A DNA stretch of 64,000 nucleotides, from contig JBJXFE010000008.1 in the NCBI GenBank assembly GCA_046153875.1, positions 1 through 64,000 of the forward strand, written 5' to 3'. The notes under the pieces were generated by a model. It searched no databases and was not told the DNA's origin. It was given only the letters and a program-made list of their open reading frames with translations. Made by a program: the position numbers and the translations under genes. Below are positions 52,654-62,365 of this stretch, in pieces; the stretch's first letter is position 1, and every line of letters begins with the position of its first letter. The DNA is from JBJXFE01 sp046153875 (lineage in GTDB: Bacteria; Planctomycetota; Phycisphaerae; Phycisphaerales; UBA1924).

Positions 52654-55503
52654 CTAGTGACCGGCCTTGGACTCTCCGGCGGGCTTGGGGCCGACGGCCC
52701 TGGAGATGATCTCTTCCTGCTGACCCTTGTGGAGCGACTTGGAGCCCGTGGCCGGGGTGGCGCTGGGTTCGCGCCCGATGTACGCGAGCGGGCCCAGGCT
52801 CATGGCGCGGACCGCGTCCTCCATGAAGAGGTAGGCGCCCATGTTCCGCGGCTCTTCCTGGACCCAGACGCGCTCCGCGGCCGGGTAGCGTGCGACGACT
52901 TCGTTCAGGAGCTTCTCGTGCAGGGGGTAGAGCTGCTCGACGCGGACGATCGCCACGTCCGCCCGGTGAATCTTGTCGCGCCGCTCGGCAAGCTCCCAGT
53001 AGACCTTGCCCGAGCAGAGGATGACGCGTTTCACCGTCGAGCGGTCGGCGGGCTTGCCTCTCGATCCACCGATGAACGCCGGATCGTCCATCACCTCATG
53101 GAAGCGGGTGCCGGAGAGGATTTCGTTGGTGGTGCCCGTCGGCACGCGCAGCAGGCTCTTGGGCGTCAGGATGACCAGCGGCTTGCGGAAGTTCCGGCGG
53201 ACCTGGCGGCGGAGCAGGTGGAACACCTGCGGGCCGGTCGAGGGGTGGACGACCTGCATGTTGTCGTCGGCGCAGAGCTGGAGGAAGCGCTCGAGCCGGG
53301 CCGACGAGTGTTCCGGGCCCGCGCCCTCGTATCCGTGCGGCAGGAGCAGGACGAGCCCGGACCAGCGCTGCCACTTGATTTCGGCGGAGGCGAGGTACTG
53401 GTCGACGATCACCTGGGCGCCGTTGTAGAAGTCGCCGAACTGCCCCTCCCACATCACGAGCATGTTCGGGTCGGCCAGCGAGTAGCCGTACTCGAACGCC
53501 ATGATCGCCGCTTCGGACAGCGGAGAGTCGTGGACGCAGAACTGTGACTGGCGCGGGCGGGCGTTCGCACCGGCGGAGCCCGGCGGCGCGTCGGTGCCCG
53601 GCCGCCCCAGCTCGCGCATGTGGTTGAGCGGCGTGTAGGCCTCGCCGGACTCCTGGTCGCGCAGCACGGCGTGTCGGTGGCTGAACGTGCCGCGGCGGGA
53701 GTCCTGTCCGGAGAGGCGCACGGCCGTGCCCTCCAGGAGCAGCGTGCCGAACGCGAGCGACTCGCAGTCGGCGTAGGACAAGGCCTTCGTGGTCAGGAGC
53801 GCTGCGCGGGCCTCCAGAAGGCCCTTGAGCTTGGGGTGGAGTCTGAACCCGGCGGGCACGCGCCCGAGGGCGGCGCAGACTTCTGCGATCACCTCGGGAG
53901 GCACGCCGGTGGGCACCGGGTCGTGGGTGTAGTCGCCGCCCATGCCCTTCCAGCGGTCGCCCCCGGGGTCGATGTTCGGCCCGCGGGGCCTGGACTTCGC
54001 GGCGGCCTGCGCGGCCTCGAGAGCTTCGTCGAGGCGCGTGCGGATCGCGGCCATGTCGGCTTCGGTGATGGCCCCCTCGGCCAGGAGCCGCTCGGCGTAG
54101 ACCTTCAGCACGCTGGGCTTCTTGCGGATCAGCGCGTAGAGCAGGGGCTGGGTGAACGACGCCTCGTCCTGCTCGTTGTGCCCGTACCGCCGGAAGCAGT
54201 ACACGTCCACGAAGATGTCGTCGTTGAAGCGCTGGCGGAACTCGACGGCCAGTTTCGCCGTCCAGACGACGGACTCGGGGTCCTCACCATTGACGTGCAG
54301 CACCGGCGCGTCGATCGACTTGGCGATGTCGGTGCAGTACGGCGTCGAGCGTCCGTCCTCGGGCGACGTGGTGAAGCCGATCAGGTTGTTGATGACGACA
54401 TGGACCGTGCCGCCCGTCGTGTACCCGTCGAGCCGGGCGAAGTTCAGGAGTTCCTGGACCGGCCCCTGACCGGGCAGGGCCGCGTCGCCGTGGATCAGCA
54501 CGGGGACGACGCGCCGGCGCTGAAGGTCCCCGCGGAGGCGCTGCTTGGCCCGGCACCGTCCCTCGACGACGCCGTTGACCGACTCGAGGTGGCTGGGATT
54601 GCTGGCGAGGGCGAGGTGGATGACCTTGCCGTTGCGCGCGGTGCGTTCGCCCGAGTACCCGCGGTGGTACTTGACGTCGCCGCCGCCGTCGGCGAAAGCC
54701 TCCTCCCACGAGTCCTCGAACTCGGTGAAGATCTGCTCGTACGTCTTGCCCACGATGTTGTTCAGGACGTTCAGGCGCCCGCGGTGGGCCATGCCGAGGA
54801 CGATTTCCTCGACGCCCGTCTCGGCCGCGGCGTGGACCAGCTCATCCAGCAGCGGGATGACGGACTCGGAGCCCTCGAGGCTGAACCGCTTGTCGCCCGG
54901 GTATCGCTTGCCCAGGAACTTCTCGAACTCCTCGGACTTGAGCAGCTGGTGCAGCACGTGCGTCCGCTGCTCGCGCGAGAGTGGGGCCGGGCCGCGCTCC
55001 AGTTGCTCGACGAGCCACGCCCGCTGGTCCCGGTCCGCGACGTGCATCACCTCGGCCGCGATCGATCGGCACCAGGTCCGCTCCAAATGATCGACCACCG
55101 AACGCAGCGTGCCCCCGGCCGACATCGGCAGCGACGCAACCCGCACCGGGCGGTCGAGGTCGCGTTCCGAGAGGCCGTGGGATTCCAAGGTCAGCTCGGG
55201 CGGGCGCGGGCGCTCGCGACCGAACGGATCGAGCTTCGCCGCGAAGTGCCCGTGGGCGCGGTAGGCCTCCACGAGGCGCTCGACCGCGGCCTGGAACCGG
55301 GCCTGGGCCTCCATCGCGGCGCCGCCCCCGGCGGGAGCCGCGCCGGCCATGGCCAGGTCGACGCCCTGGAAGAACGAGCGGAGGTCCTCGGGCACGGAGT
55401 CGCGGTCCTGCTTGAACCGCTGGTACTCGGCGTCGAGGTGTTCGGCGTTCCAGCCGTTGACCGAGGGCGTCACGGCCTTGGGTTGCGGGACGGCGGTCAT
55501 CAC
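52654..55503 (-). CDS. sucA: 2-oxoglutarate dehydrogenase E1 component
   Basis: 949 residues, thiamine-diphosphate dependent decarboxylase of the citric acid cycle. Motifs are full: the N-terminal FFQGVDLAMA, MAHRGRLNVLNNIVGK, IHGDAALPGQGPVQE, HVVINNLIGFTTSPEDGRS, FVDVYCFRRYGHNEQDEASFTQP and the C-terminal WEGQFGDFYNGAQVIVDQYL and LPHGYEGAGPEHSSARLERFLQ. GTG 55503 directly precedes ATG 55500; TACCGA five bases before the GTG is a weak -10 candidate. The pair sucAB is followed on the other side by the antiporter gene, 119 bases upstream. Confidence 0.96.
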   Translation of the reverse strand: MMTAVPQPKAVTPSVNGWNAEHLDAEYQRFKQDRDSVPEDLRSFFQGVDLAMAGAAPAGGGAAMEAQARFQAAVERLVEAYRAHGHFAAKLDPFGRERPRPPELTLESHGLSERDLDRPVRVASLPMSAGGTLRSVVDHLERTWCRSIAAEVMHVADRDQRAWLVEQLERGPAPLSREQRTHVLHQLLKSEEFEKFLGKRYPGDKRFSLEGSESVIPLLDELVHAAAETGVEEIVLGMAHRGRLNVLNNIVGKTYEQIFTEFEDSWEEAFADGGGDVKYHRGYSGERTARNGKVIHLALASNPSHLESVNGVVEGRCRAKQRLRGDLQRRRVVPVLIHGDAALPGQGPVQELLNFARLDGYTTGGTVHVVINNLIGFTTSPEDGRSTPYCTDIAKSIDAPVLHVNGEDPESVVWTAKLAVEFRQRFNDDIFVDVYCFRRYGHNEQDEASFTQPLLYALIRKKPSVLKVYAERLLAEGAITEADMAAIRTRLDEALEAAQAAAKSRPRGPNIDPGGDRWKGMGGDYTHDPVPTGVPPEVIAEVCAALGRVPAGFRLHPKLKGLLEARAALLTTKALSYADCESLAFGTLLLEGTAVRLSGQDSRRGTFSHRHAVLRDQESGEAYTPLNHMRELGRPGTDAPPGSAGANARPRQSQFCVHDSPLSEAAIMAFEYGYSLADPNMLVMWEGQFGDFYNGAQVIVDQYLASAEIKWQRWSGLVLLLPHGYEGAGPEHSSARLERFLQLCADDNMQVVHPSTGPQVFHLLRRQVRRNFRKPLVILTPKSLLRVPTGTTNEILSGTRFHEVMDDPAFIGGSRGKPADRSTVKRVILCSGKVYWELAERRDKIHRADVAIVRVEQLYPLHEKLLNEVVARYPAAERVWVQEEPRNMGAYLFMEDAVRAMSLGPLAYIGREPSATPATGSKSLHKGQQEEIISRAVGPKPAGESKAGH

Positions 55504-55622
55504 GGGCCTCGGTAGGGGTTTGTCGCCGTCCGGGGCGGCTTGGGGGCCGCCGCGGGACGGGCAGGGATCATAGACAGAGGTATCGGCAGGACGGGGAGGC
55601 CGGGCGAGCCCTGGCCGTGGCG

Positions 55623-57407
55623 TCAGTCCTCCATGCGCCAGATCTTGCGCAGCGCGCCCATCATGGAATCGATCGTCGCCCGGTCGATGCCGCGGCGCTC
55701 CATGACGTGGCGCGCCATGGCCAGGCCGGCCTCGCCCTCTTCGAAGACCGTCTTGGTGGCCCCGGCCGACCGCAGGGCATCACGCTCGCCCAGGTAGCGG
55801 GCGCGGACGGTGATCTCGATCGACGGGTTGAGCTCGCGGGCGGCCAGGATCAGCGCCCCCCGCCCCGGGGACTCCGGCATGGTGATGACCAGGTGGGCGG
55901 CCTTGCGGACCCCCGCGTGGTCGAGGATCTCCGCCCGCGTGGCGTCGCCATAGATCGCGGTCCGCCCGGCCTTGGTCAGGGAGCGGATCGTGTCCATGTT
56001 CATGTCGATGACGATGGTCTGCATCCCCGCGTCGCGCAGGAGCGCGTCCACGACGCGCCCGACCGGGCCGTAGCCGGCGATGACGGCGCGCGGAGCGTCC
56101 GAGGCCGCGATCGCGGCGGAGGCGGGGGCGTTCAGGGCAGCGGCCCGCCGGTCGGCCCGCGCGCTGAGCAGGTGCCACAGCCGGGGCCGGCGCCGCAGCC
56201 ATGACTCGATCCGGTCGATGGACCGGAAGAGGAGCGGGTTGAGCGTGATGGAGATCATGGCCGTGGCGATCAGCACGTGCCGCCCCTCGTCGGGCATAAG
56301 GCCATGCTGCCCGGCCACCTGCGCGAGGATGAACGAGAACTCGCCGATCTGTCCCAGCCCGATGGCGACGGTCAGGGCTGTGCGCACCGGGTGGCCCAGG
56401 GCCGCGACGATGATCAGGGCGGCCAGCGGCTTGGCGAGGAGCACGATCGCCAGCCCGCACCCGACCATCACCGGCTCATGCACCAGGAACGCCGGGTTGA
56501 AGAGCATCCCCACGGACACGAAGAACAGCACCGCGAAGGCGTCCCGCATGGGGAGGGCGTCGGCCGCGGCCTGGTGGCTCACCGGCGACTGCGCCACGAC
56601 CATCCCGGCCAGGAACGCCCCGAGCGCGACCGACGCGCCGAAGATGGACGCGGAGCCGACGGCGATCGTCACGGAGAGGACCAGGACGGTCAGTGTGAAC
56701 AGCTCGCGCGAGCGGAGGGCGGCGACCCGCGTGAGGATCCACGGCACGACCTTCGACCCGGCGAGGAACACGATCGCCACGAGGGCGATGAGCTTGCCCA
56801 CGGCCCAGCCGAGCGCGGCCAGACTGCTGCCGGCGCCCTCGGTCGCGGCGGCGTTCACTGCGGCGCCCGCGGCGTCGACCCCCGCCGGTTCCGACCCGAT
56901 GATCGGCACCAGCACGAGCGCCAAGACCGTGAAGATGTCCTCGACGATCAGCCACCCGACCGCGACGTGCCCGTGCACGGTCGTGAGCATGTCGCGGTCC
57001 ATGAGCACGCGCAGGAGGACCACCGTGCTGGCGACCGCCATGGCCATGCCGAGCACCAGCCCGGACATCAGGGGCCAGCCGAACAGGCGGAACAGGGCCA
57101 TTGTGAGCAGCGTGGCCACAAGGCTCTGCCCGACGGCCCCGGGGATCGCCACGCCCTTGACGGCCAGCAGGTCCTTGAGGTGAAAGTGCAGCCCGACGCC
57201 GAACATCATCAGGATCACGCCGACCTCGGCGAGCTGGTGCGCGAGGTGCTCGTCGGCGACGAACCCCGGCGTGTACTTCCCGATCACCACGCCCGCGAGC
57301 AGGTACCCGACGATGGGCGAGAGACCCAGTCGATGGGTGATGAGCCCGAGGATCCAGGCGGCGGCGAAGGCCGCGGCGATGGTGGTGAGCAGCGGGAGGT
57401 CGTGCAC
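55623..57407 (-). CDS. Kef/YbaL-type cation:proton antiporter with RCK domain
   Basis: About 594 residues. The first 400 form a CPA2 monovalent cation/proton antiporter core with 12 or so helices (LGLITHRLGLSPIVGYLLAGVVIG; VASTVVLLRVLMDRDML; GASVALGAFLAGMVVAQSP; IGLGQIGEFSFILAQV). The rest is an RCK/TrkA-N nucleotide domain: AVIAGYGPVGRVVDALLRDAG, VIDMNMDTIRSL, YGDATRAEIL. The frame starts at TTG 57440, but GTG 57407 (VHDLPLLTTIAAAF) is chosen. It aligns with the start of YbaL-like proteins and has TATTCT five bases upstream. Efflux of K+ or Na+ for pH or stress control is likely. Confidence 0.9.
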   Translation of the reverse strand: MHDLPLLTTIAAAFAAAWILGLITHRLGLSPIVGYLLAGVVIGKYTPGFVADEHLAHQLAEVGVILMMFGVGLHFHLKDLLAVKGVAIPGAVGQSLVATLLTMALFRLFGWPLMSGLVLGMAMAVASTVVLLRVLMDRDMLTTVHGHVAVGWLIVEDIFTVLALVLVPIIGSEPAGVDAAGAAVNAAATEGAGSSLAALGWAVGKLIALVAIVFLAGSKVVPWILTRVAALRSRELFTLTVLVLSVTIAVGSASIFGASVALGAFLAGMVVAQSPVSHQAAADALPMRDAFAVLFFVSVGMLFNPAFLVHEPVMVGCGLAIVLLAKPLAALIIVAALGHPVRTALTVAIGLGQIGEFSFILAQVAGQHGLMPDEGRHVLIATAMISITLNPLLFRSIDRIESWLRRRPRLWHLLSARADRRAAALNAPASAAIAASDAPRAVIAGYGPVGRVVDALLRDAGMQTIVIDMNMDTIRSLTKAGRTAIYGDATRAEILDHAGVRKAAHLVITMPESPGRGALILAARELNPSIEITVRARYLGERDALRSAGATKTVFEEGEAGLAMARHVMERRGIDRATIDSMMGALRKIWRMED

Positions 57408-57412
57408 GCCGA

Positions 57413-57418
57413 AGAATA
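57413..57418 (-). promoter_or_regulatory. -10 box TATTCT of the antiporter gene
   Basis: Minus-strand TATTCT, five bases, then GTG 57407. The match picks out a start codon that is also favoured by protein similarity, so it is a useful independent check of the leaderless pattern. Confidence 0.45.
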
Positions 57419-57576
57419 CCGGCGTGTCGGCGTTCGGCAAGACGCGCGCGGGAACTTCGTGCGATGGTCCGTTGCTCGGTGGTGATCGTGTGAAATCAGC
57501 CGACGCGCTCGGCCAAGTGCTTATCGGTCAACGGGTTTCTCGACATCGGGTTGAAGCGTCGCCTTCACACGCCAGG

Positions 57577-58560
57577 TCAGTCGCAATTCAGGCGGGAAGT
57601 GGATGAGACCTGCGACACGCGCCAGATCAGGTCGTTGTTGATCCCGCCCAGGCCGTTGGCGTCGACCGCCGAGCCCGGGTTCGTGCACGACATCGTGCCT
57701 CCGGCGAAGTACCGGTAGGTGAAGGTCTTGTTTGCCGCCACGACGATCCCTCCGTCGTTCCGCGTATAGGTGCCACAGGTGACGACACTCTGATTGAACG
57801 TGAAACTACCGACATCGTTCGTCGAATACCCGGTGAAGTCCCCCAACAGATCGAGAGCCTCCCGATCGAAGCGCATCACGCCCCCGCACCGCAGGCTCCA
57901 GACGGCATCCTCGTTGTCGGACAGGATGGTGGTCGAGGCGAGCGTGAGCAGGCCCCCGCTGGTTTCCACCAGGCCGTGGTTGACGAACTGCCCGTTCGGC
58001 GACCCCGTGAGCCCTTCGATGACCAACTCCCCGCGGATTCCCTTGCCCGTGTCGGCGAGCTTATTGGTGAGCGTCCGGGTCGCGGCGATCTGGATGGTGG
58101 ACTGCTTGAGCCCCGCGATCGTGCCGCCGCCGGAGACGGTGTGGATGTTCTCGGCGAAGACGAGGGTGCCGCCTGTGGAGGAATCGCCGACGATGAAGGT
58201 GCCGTTGATGATCGAATCATCGGGGTCGGTGGCGCCGATGTTGTCGTTGTCGTTGTCGAGGGTGAGCTTCTGATCCCCGAGAATCTGGAGTACGCCGTTG
58301 GTGTCGCCGGTGGTCTGCACCTCGACTGTGTCCGCGACGGCCGTGTCGATGTTGACTTTGCAGTGCTTCCCCGTAGGAATGACCACGCGATCCGCTTCCG
58401 TGGGCACTCCGTTGGGGCTCCAATCGCCTGCGACATTCCAGTTGCCGGTCGTGCCTCCGCTCGAAGCCGCCGTAAAAGTCTTGATCCCGGCGAACGCTGT
58501 CCCGTTGAGTAGGGCGATGACCCCCAACGACACGATGCGTGGTGTGCGTTGCATGTTCAT
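57577..58560 (-). CDS. Secreted beta-rich protein, unknown function
   Basis: 327 residues. Signal peptide PRIVSLGVIALLNGTAFAG with likely cleavage after AFA. TGNWNVAGDWSPNGVPTEADRVVIPTG matches the W-x-G-x-P-x-x-x-D motif common in exported beta-helix or adhesin-like proteins. Repeated strands with Gly/Ser/Thr/Asn follow (INGTFIVGDSSTGGTLVFAE, TIAGLKQSTIQIAATRTL). It stops at RLNCD without the dockerin pair found in two other secreted proteins here, so it may be truncated or use another anchor. AGGGG precedes the start. Divergent from the FG-GAP gene. Confidence 0.75.
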   Translation of the reverse strand: MNMQRTPRIVSLGVIALLNGTAFAGIKTFTAASSGGTTGNWNVAGDWSPNGVPTEADRVVIPTGKHCKVNIDTAVADTVEVQTTGDTNGVLQILGDQKLTLDNDNDNIGATDPDDSIINGTFIVGDSSTGGTLVFAENIHTVSGGGTIAGLKQSTIQIAATRTLTNKLADTGKGIRGELVIEGLTGSPNGQFVNHGLVETSGGLLTLASTTILSDNEDAVWSLRCGGVMRFDREALDLLGDFTGYSTNDVGSFTFNQSVVTCGTYTRNDGGIVVAANKTFTYRYFAGGTMSCTNPGSAVDANGLGGINNDLIWRVSQVSSTSRLNCD

Positions 58561-58688
58561 CCCCTGTGATGCTCAACCTACCTTTTCTATCCTGCCTAGG
58601 TCAAGAGAATTCCGCATCGCGGTCCGGCGCCCTGACGGCAGGGGCGAACGGATTGCGTATGGCCCTTTCTCGTCGTCGCTCCGCGTGG

Positions 58689-58694
58689 TAGACT
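58689..58694 (+). promoter_or_regulatory. -10 box TAGACT before the FG-GAP dockerin gene
   Basis: TAGACT lies 36 bases before ATG 58731, giving a short leader. The same hexamer is used by the M16, aroDE and trigger factor genes. Confidence 0.35.
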
Positions 58695-58730
58695 TGCACA
58701 CGGGCATCGTTCTGGTGATCCCGGCCCTCG

Positions 58731-61391
58731 ATGGAAAGGGACCGCGTGCGACGAGTTCTCGCGACCTCGGGTCGGTCCGACCGGCGTGCGGCGGGGTTCC
58801 CTTTCGGGATGTCGGCGGCCCTGCTGGTCGGCGCCGCGTGCTTCCCCTCGATCGCCCGCCAGCCCGAGTTCTGCCTGCGCGACGCGGATCGCGACGGGCA
58901 GCCGATGTTCGGCAACACGATGGTCCGCACCGGGTTCGAGGTCTACAACGGCGTGCCGTACGGCTCCAAGCCGACCGCCGCGGCGTTCGCCGACCTTGAC
59001 GGGGACGGCGATCCGGATGCGGCGGTGATCAACTCCCGTCCCCAGGTGCCCCCGGGGTTGTCGTTCGTCGCGGTCCACCTCAACGCGGGGGACGGGGTGT
59101 TCTCGCCGGCCGATGTCCCCTACCCCGTGGGATGGGAAGGCACGGACATTGCGGTGGCCGACCTCGACGGCGACGGCGACGTGGATGCGGCGGTCGCCAA
59201 CGCCCGGGAGAACAACGTCTCCATCCTGTTCAACCGCGGGGACGGCACGTTCGATCCCCACGTGACGCACGCGGCCGGGGACATGCCACGCTGCGTGCGG
59301 ATCGCCGACGTGGAGGGCGACGGCGACTTCGACCTCGTGGTGCTGAACATCCAGAGCCACGACGTGTCGATCCTGCGGAACCTCGGCGGCGGCGCGTTCG
59401 CGCCGCAGACGCGGGTGTTCGTGGGCAACGTGACGCAGCGCGGCGACCCGAACCTGAACTTCGCCTATCCCGGGCCGTTCCTGGCGCTGGGCGACCTCGA
59501 TGGGGACGGCGACGTGGACGCGGCGGCGCCGGCCAAGAGCAAGATCAAGATTCTCCTCAACGACGGGGCGGGGGTGTTCACGCTCGCCGGCGCGCCCCCC
59601 TCCGTCGCGTTCGGGAGCGCGTACGCGATCGTGATCGCGGACCTGGACGGGGACTCGGACCTTGACCTCGCGGCCTCGTGCTTTTCCGGGACCGGGGGGC
59701 CCAACTGCCTCTCGGTGCTGCTGAACAGCGGCGGCGGGTCGTTCGGGCCGGCCGCGGGGTACAACGCGGGGTGGACGAACTCGGTTACTTCGTTCCAGTG
59801 GGCCGTCTCGATCACGGCGGGGGACGTGGACGCCGACCGCGACCTCGACCTCGTGGTGGGGCACGAGGTGGGCCCGTGGAGCGTGCTGATGCGCAACGGC
59901 GGCGACGGGACATTCGCCCCCAAGGAGATGATCGAGGTGCACGACGGGTCGTGGAGCGTGGGGCTGGCGGAACTGAACGCCGACGGGCGGATCGACCTGG
60001 CGGTCCTGGCGACGTGGTCTCGGCCCAAGTTGTGCGTGCTGCTGAACGACGGGAAGGGCGATCTGACCACCTACGCGCGCTATCCACGGGCCACGCCGCC
60101 CTGCTGCGAAGACTGGACCTGGGTTGACGCCGCCGACCTGGACCTGGACGGCGATACGGACCTGGTCGCGACGATGGACAACATGCAATACCCCTACCAC
60201 GTCAAGGTCCTGCGCAATGACGCGCGGGGTCAGTTCGACGACATCACGCCGTACGCCCTCGCTCCGGAGGGCACGGCGACGGGGGAGAGCGTTTCCATCG
60301 GGGACCTCAACGGCGACACGATCCCCGACCTCGTCGTCTGCGACGCGATCGCTTCGGGCGGGTGGGTCAAGCCGGGCAAGGTCTGGACCATGATGGGCCT
60401 GGGCGACGGCGCCTTCGGCCCGCCCACGCCCTACCCGTTCGTCGATGCGTTCCCGAAGCACGCCGCAATAGCGGACTTCGACGGCGATGGGGACCGGGAC
60501 CTGGGCGCGTGGACGGCGGCGGTCTACCCGGGCGACGATTTCACCCCGGTCGATCGGCGGGTTTCGGTCCTGGCCAACGACGGGCGCGGGGTGTTCTCCC
60601 TGGTGGCGAGCCACACCCTCGCGCGGCTGCCGTGGTCCACGGTGGGGCAGGTGGCAGCGCTCGACATCGACGCGGACGGGGACGTGGACCTGGCCGCGAC
60701 CGCCGCCGCAAACAGCGGCGCCGGGGCGCTGGTGGTTTTGAGGAACGACGGGTCCGGCGCTTTCACGACGGCCCAGACCGCGGTCACGCCGCCGCGCGCC
60801 CGCGCGCTGTGTGCGGGCGACCTCGACGGGGACCTTCGCGAGGACCTGATCGTGCAGCACAACATCGCCGACGGCCCCAAGCCGTGGCCCTACCTGACCA
60901 CGTGGCGGAACACGGGCGAGGGCTTCTTTGAGCTGCGCGACTCGGTCGTCGATCGCCGGATCGACGCGGCCGGGCGGATGGGGCTGCTGCCGCCGGCCGG
61001 CTCGCGCCCCGGGCGGCTGGCGACTCCGATCAACACCGGCGGCGTTCTCATCCACGCGACGACCGGGGCGGCGATGACCGCGAACGGCGTCGGATTCACG
61101 GCCGGCAGTTGGCCCACGGCGGTTGTTTTCGGCGACTTCAACGGCGACGGGCGGGTGGACCTGGCCGCATCCACCAATACCGATCGGAGCGTCTCGGTGC
61201 TGCTGGGTCGCTCGTGCGCGGGGTGCTATGTCGATTGCGACGCCGACGGGCGGGCGTCGACCGCCGATTTCGCGTGCTTCCAGTCTCGGTTTGTCGGGCG
61301 GGACCCGTACGCCGACTGCAACCACGACGGCGTGCTGACCGTCCGGGACTTCGCGTGCTTCCAGAATCGGTTCGTCGTCGGGTGCCCGTGA
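58731..61391 (+). CDS. Large FG-GAP/VCBS repeat protein with GC-type dockerin end
   Basis: 886 residues. A signal-like stretch (AALLVGAACFPSIARQ) follows an Arg-rich start; GTG 58746 is an alternative start with GGAAAGG before it. At least eleven repeats of the form A-x-A-D-L-D-G-D-G-D-x-D (for example DLDGDGDPDAA, DLDGDGDVDAA, DFDGDGDRDLG, DFNGDGRVDLA) imply a calcium-binding beta-propeller like integrin alpha chains. The last 55 residues hold two dockerin-like modules, YVDCDADGRASTADFACFQSRF and YADCNHDGVLTVRDFACFQNRF. Likely cell-surface or matrix protein; ligand unknown. Confidence 0.88.
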   Translation: MERDRVRRVLATSGRSDRRAAGFPFGMSAALLVGAACFPSIARQPEFCLRDADRDGQPMFGNTMVRTGFEVYNGVPYGSKPTAAAFADLDGDGDPDAAVINSRPQVPPGLSFVAVHLNAGDGVFSPADVPYPVGWEGTDIAVADLDGDGDVDAAVANARENNVSILFNRGDGTFDPHVTHAAGDMPRCVRIADVEGDGDFDLVVLNIQSHDVSILRNLGGGAFAPQTRVFVGNVTQRGDPNLNFAYPGPFLALGDLDGDGDVDAAAPAKSKIKILLNDGAGVFTLAGAPPSVAFGSAYAIVIADLDGDSDLDLAASCFSGTGGPNCLSVLLNSGGGSFGPAAGYNAGWTNSVTSFQWAVSITAGDVDADRDLDLVVGHEVGPWSVLMRNGGDGTFAPKEMIEVHDGSWSVGLAELNADGRIDLAVLATWSRPKLCVLLNDGKGDLTTYARYPRATPPCCEDWTWVDAADLDLDGDTDLVATMDNMQYPYHVKVLRNDARGQFDDITPYALAPEGTATGESVSIGDLNGDTIPDLVVCDAIASGGWVKPGKVWTMMGLGDGAFGPPTPYPFVDAFPKHAAIADFDGDGDRDLGAWTAAVYPGDDFTPVDRRVSVLANDGRGVFSLVASHTLARLPWSTVGQVAALDIDADGDVDLAATAAANSGAGALVVLRNDGSGAFTTAQTAVTPPRARALCAGDLDGDLREDLIVQHNIADGPKPWPYLTTWRNTGEGFFELRDSVVDRRIDAAGRMGLLPPAGSRPGRLATPINTGGVLIHATTGAAMTANGVGFTAGSWPTAVVFGDFNGDGRVDLAASTNTDRSVSVLLGRSCAGCYVDCDADGRASTADFACFQSRFVGRDPYADCNHDGVLTVRDFACFQNRFVVGCP

Positions 61392-61430
61392 GGCGCGTGA
61401 GGCGTTGGGGCGGCGGGCGGCGCACGCGGG

Positions 61431-62351
61431 TCAGCCGAAGTGCCCGGTGATGTACTTCTCGGTCAGCGGGTTCTTGGGCACCTGGAAGATCTGGGCGGTC
61501 TCGCCGACCTCGATCAGCTCGCCGAGGTACATGAAGGCCGTGAAGTCCGAGAGGCGTGCGGCCTGCTGCATGTTGTGCGTGACGATGATGATCGTGACGC
61601 GCGAGCGCAGCTCGGCCATCAGCTCCTCGATCTTGCCGGTAGCGATGGGGTCGAGGGCGCTGGTGGGCTCGTCGAAGAGGACGATCTCGGGCTCCACGGC
61701 CAGGGCCCGCGCGATGCACAGGCGCTGCTGCTGCCCGCCGCTGAGCCCGTACGCGTTGGAGGGGAGGCGATCTTTAACCTCGTCCCAGAGGGCCGCGCCG
61801 CGGATGGCCTGCTCCACACGGTCGGCGAGCTCGGTGCGGGAGCGCATCCCGCGCAGGCGCAGGCCGTACGCCACGTTCTCGAAGATGGACTTGGGGAAGG
61901 GGTTGGGCTTCTGGAAGACCATGGAGATGCGCATGCGCATCTCGATGGGGTTGGTGCGCGAGTCGACGATGTCGGTGACGCTGGCGCGCCCGTCGTCGGT
62001 CTTTGAGTGCAAGAGCATCCGCCCCTGGTAGCGGTTCCCCGGGTAGAGGTCGTGCATCCGGTTGAAGCAGCGCAGGAGGGTGGTCTTGCCGCACCCGGAG
62101 GGGCCGATGAGGGCGGTGATGGCCCGCTCCGGGAAGGTGAGGTTGACCTTCCTCACGGCCTCAAACGAGCCGTAGAAGAACGAGAAGTCCTTGACCTCGG
62201 CCTTGATCACGCTGGAAATCGGAGCGCGGGGCGCGTGGGAATCCGGTGCGCCGACGACGGGCGCGCGGGTCGCGGTGCGCGGCGCGCCGTGCGCGGGCGG
62301 CACGGCCTCAACCTCGACCGGCGGCAGAGCGGACGCTTCGCGTCGGGTCAT
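61431..62351 (-). CDS. pstB: Phosphate ABC transporter ATP-binding protein
   Basis: 306 residues. Walker A GPSGCGKTTLLRCFNRMHDL, signature LSGGQQQRLCIARAL and Walker B EIVLFDEPTSALDP are PstB-like, as is NPIEMRMRISMVFQKPNPFPKSI. It powers high-affinity phosphate import through PstCA. An Ala/Pro-rich N-terminal extension of about 45 residues precedes the usual start. ATG 62351 is preferred over GTG 62372 because GGGAG lies seven bases before it. The pstS gene and phoU are not in view. Confidence 0.95.
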   Translation of the reverse strand: MTRREASALPPVEVEAVPPAHGAPRTATRAPVVGAPDSHAPRAPISSVIKAEVKDFSFFYGSFEAVRKVNLTFPERAITALIGPSGCGKTTLLRCFNRMHDLYPGNRYQGRMLLHSKTDDGRASVTDIVDSRTNPIEMRMRISMVFQKPNPFPKSIFENVAYGLRLRGMRSRTELADRVEQAIRGAALWDEVKDRLPSNAYGLSGGQQQRLCIARALAVEPEIVLFDEPTSALDPIATGKIEELMAELRSRVTIIIVTHNMQQAARLSDFTAFMYLGELIEVGETAQIFQVPKNPLTEKYITGHFG

Positions 62352-62365
62352 CGTGGAACTCCCGA

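Noticed and set aside
58596..61325. 909-codon open frame on the minus strand opposite the FG-GAP gene
   Set aside because: It mirrors the Asp/Gly repeats of the real gene as Val/Pro/Arg/His repeats; no signal or domain.
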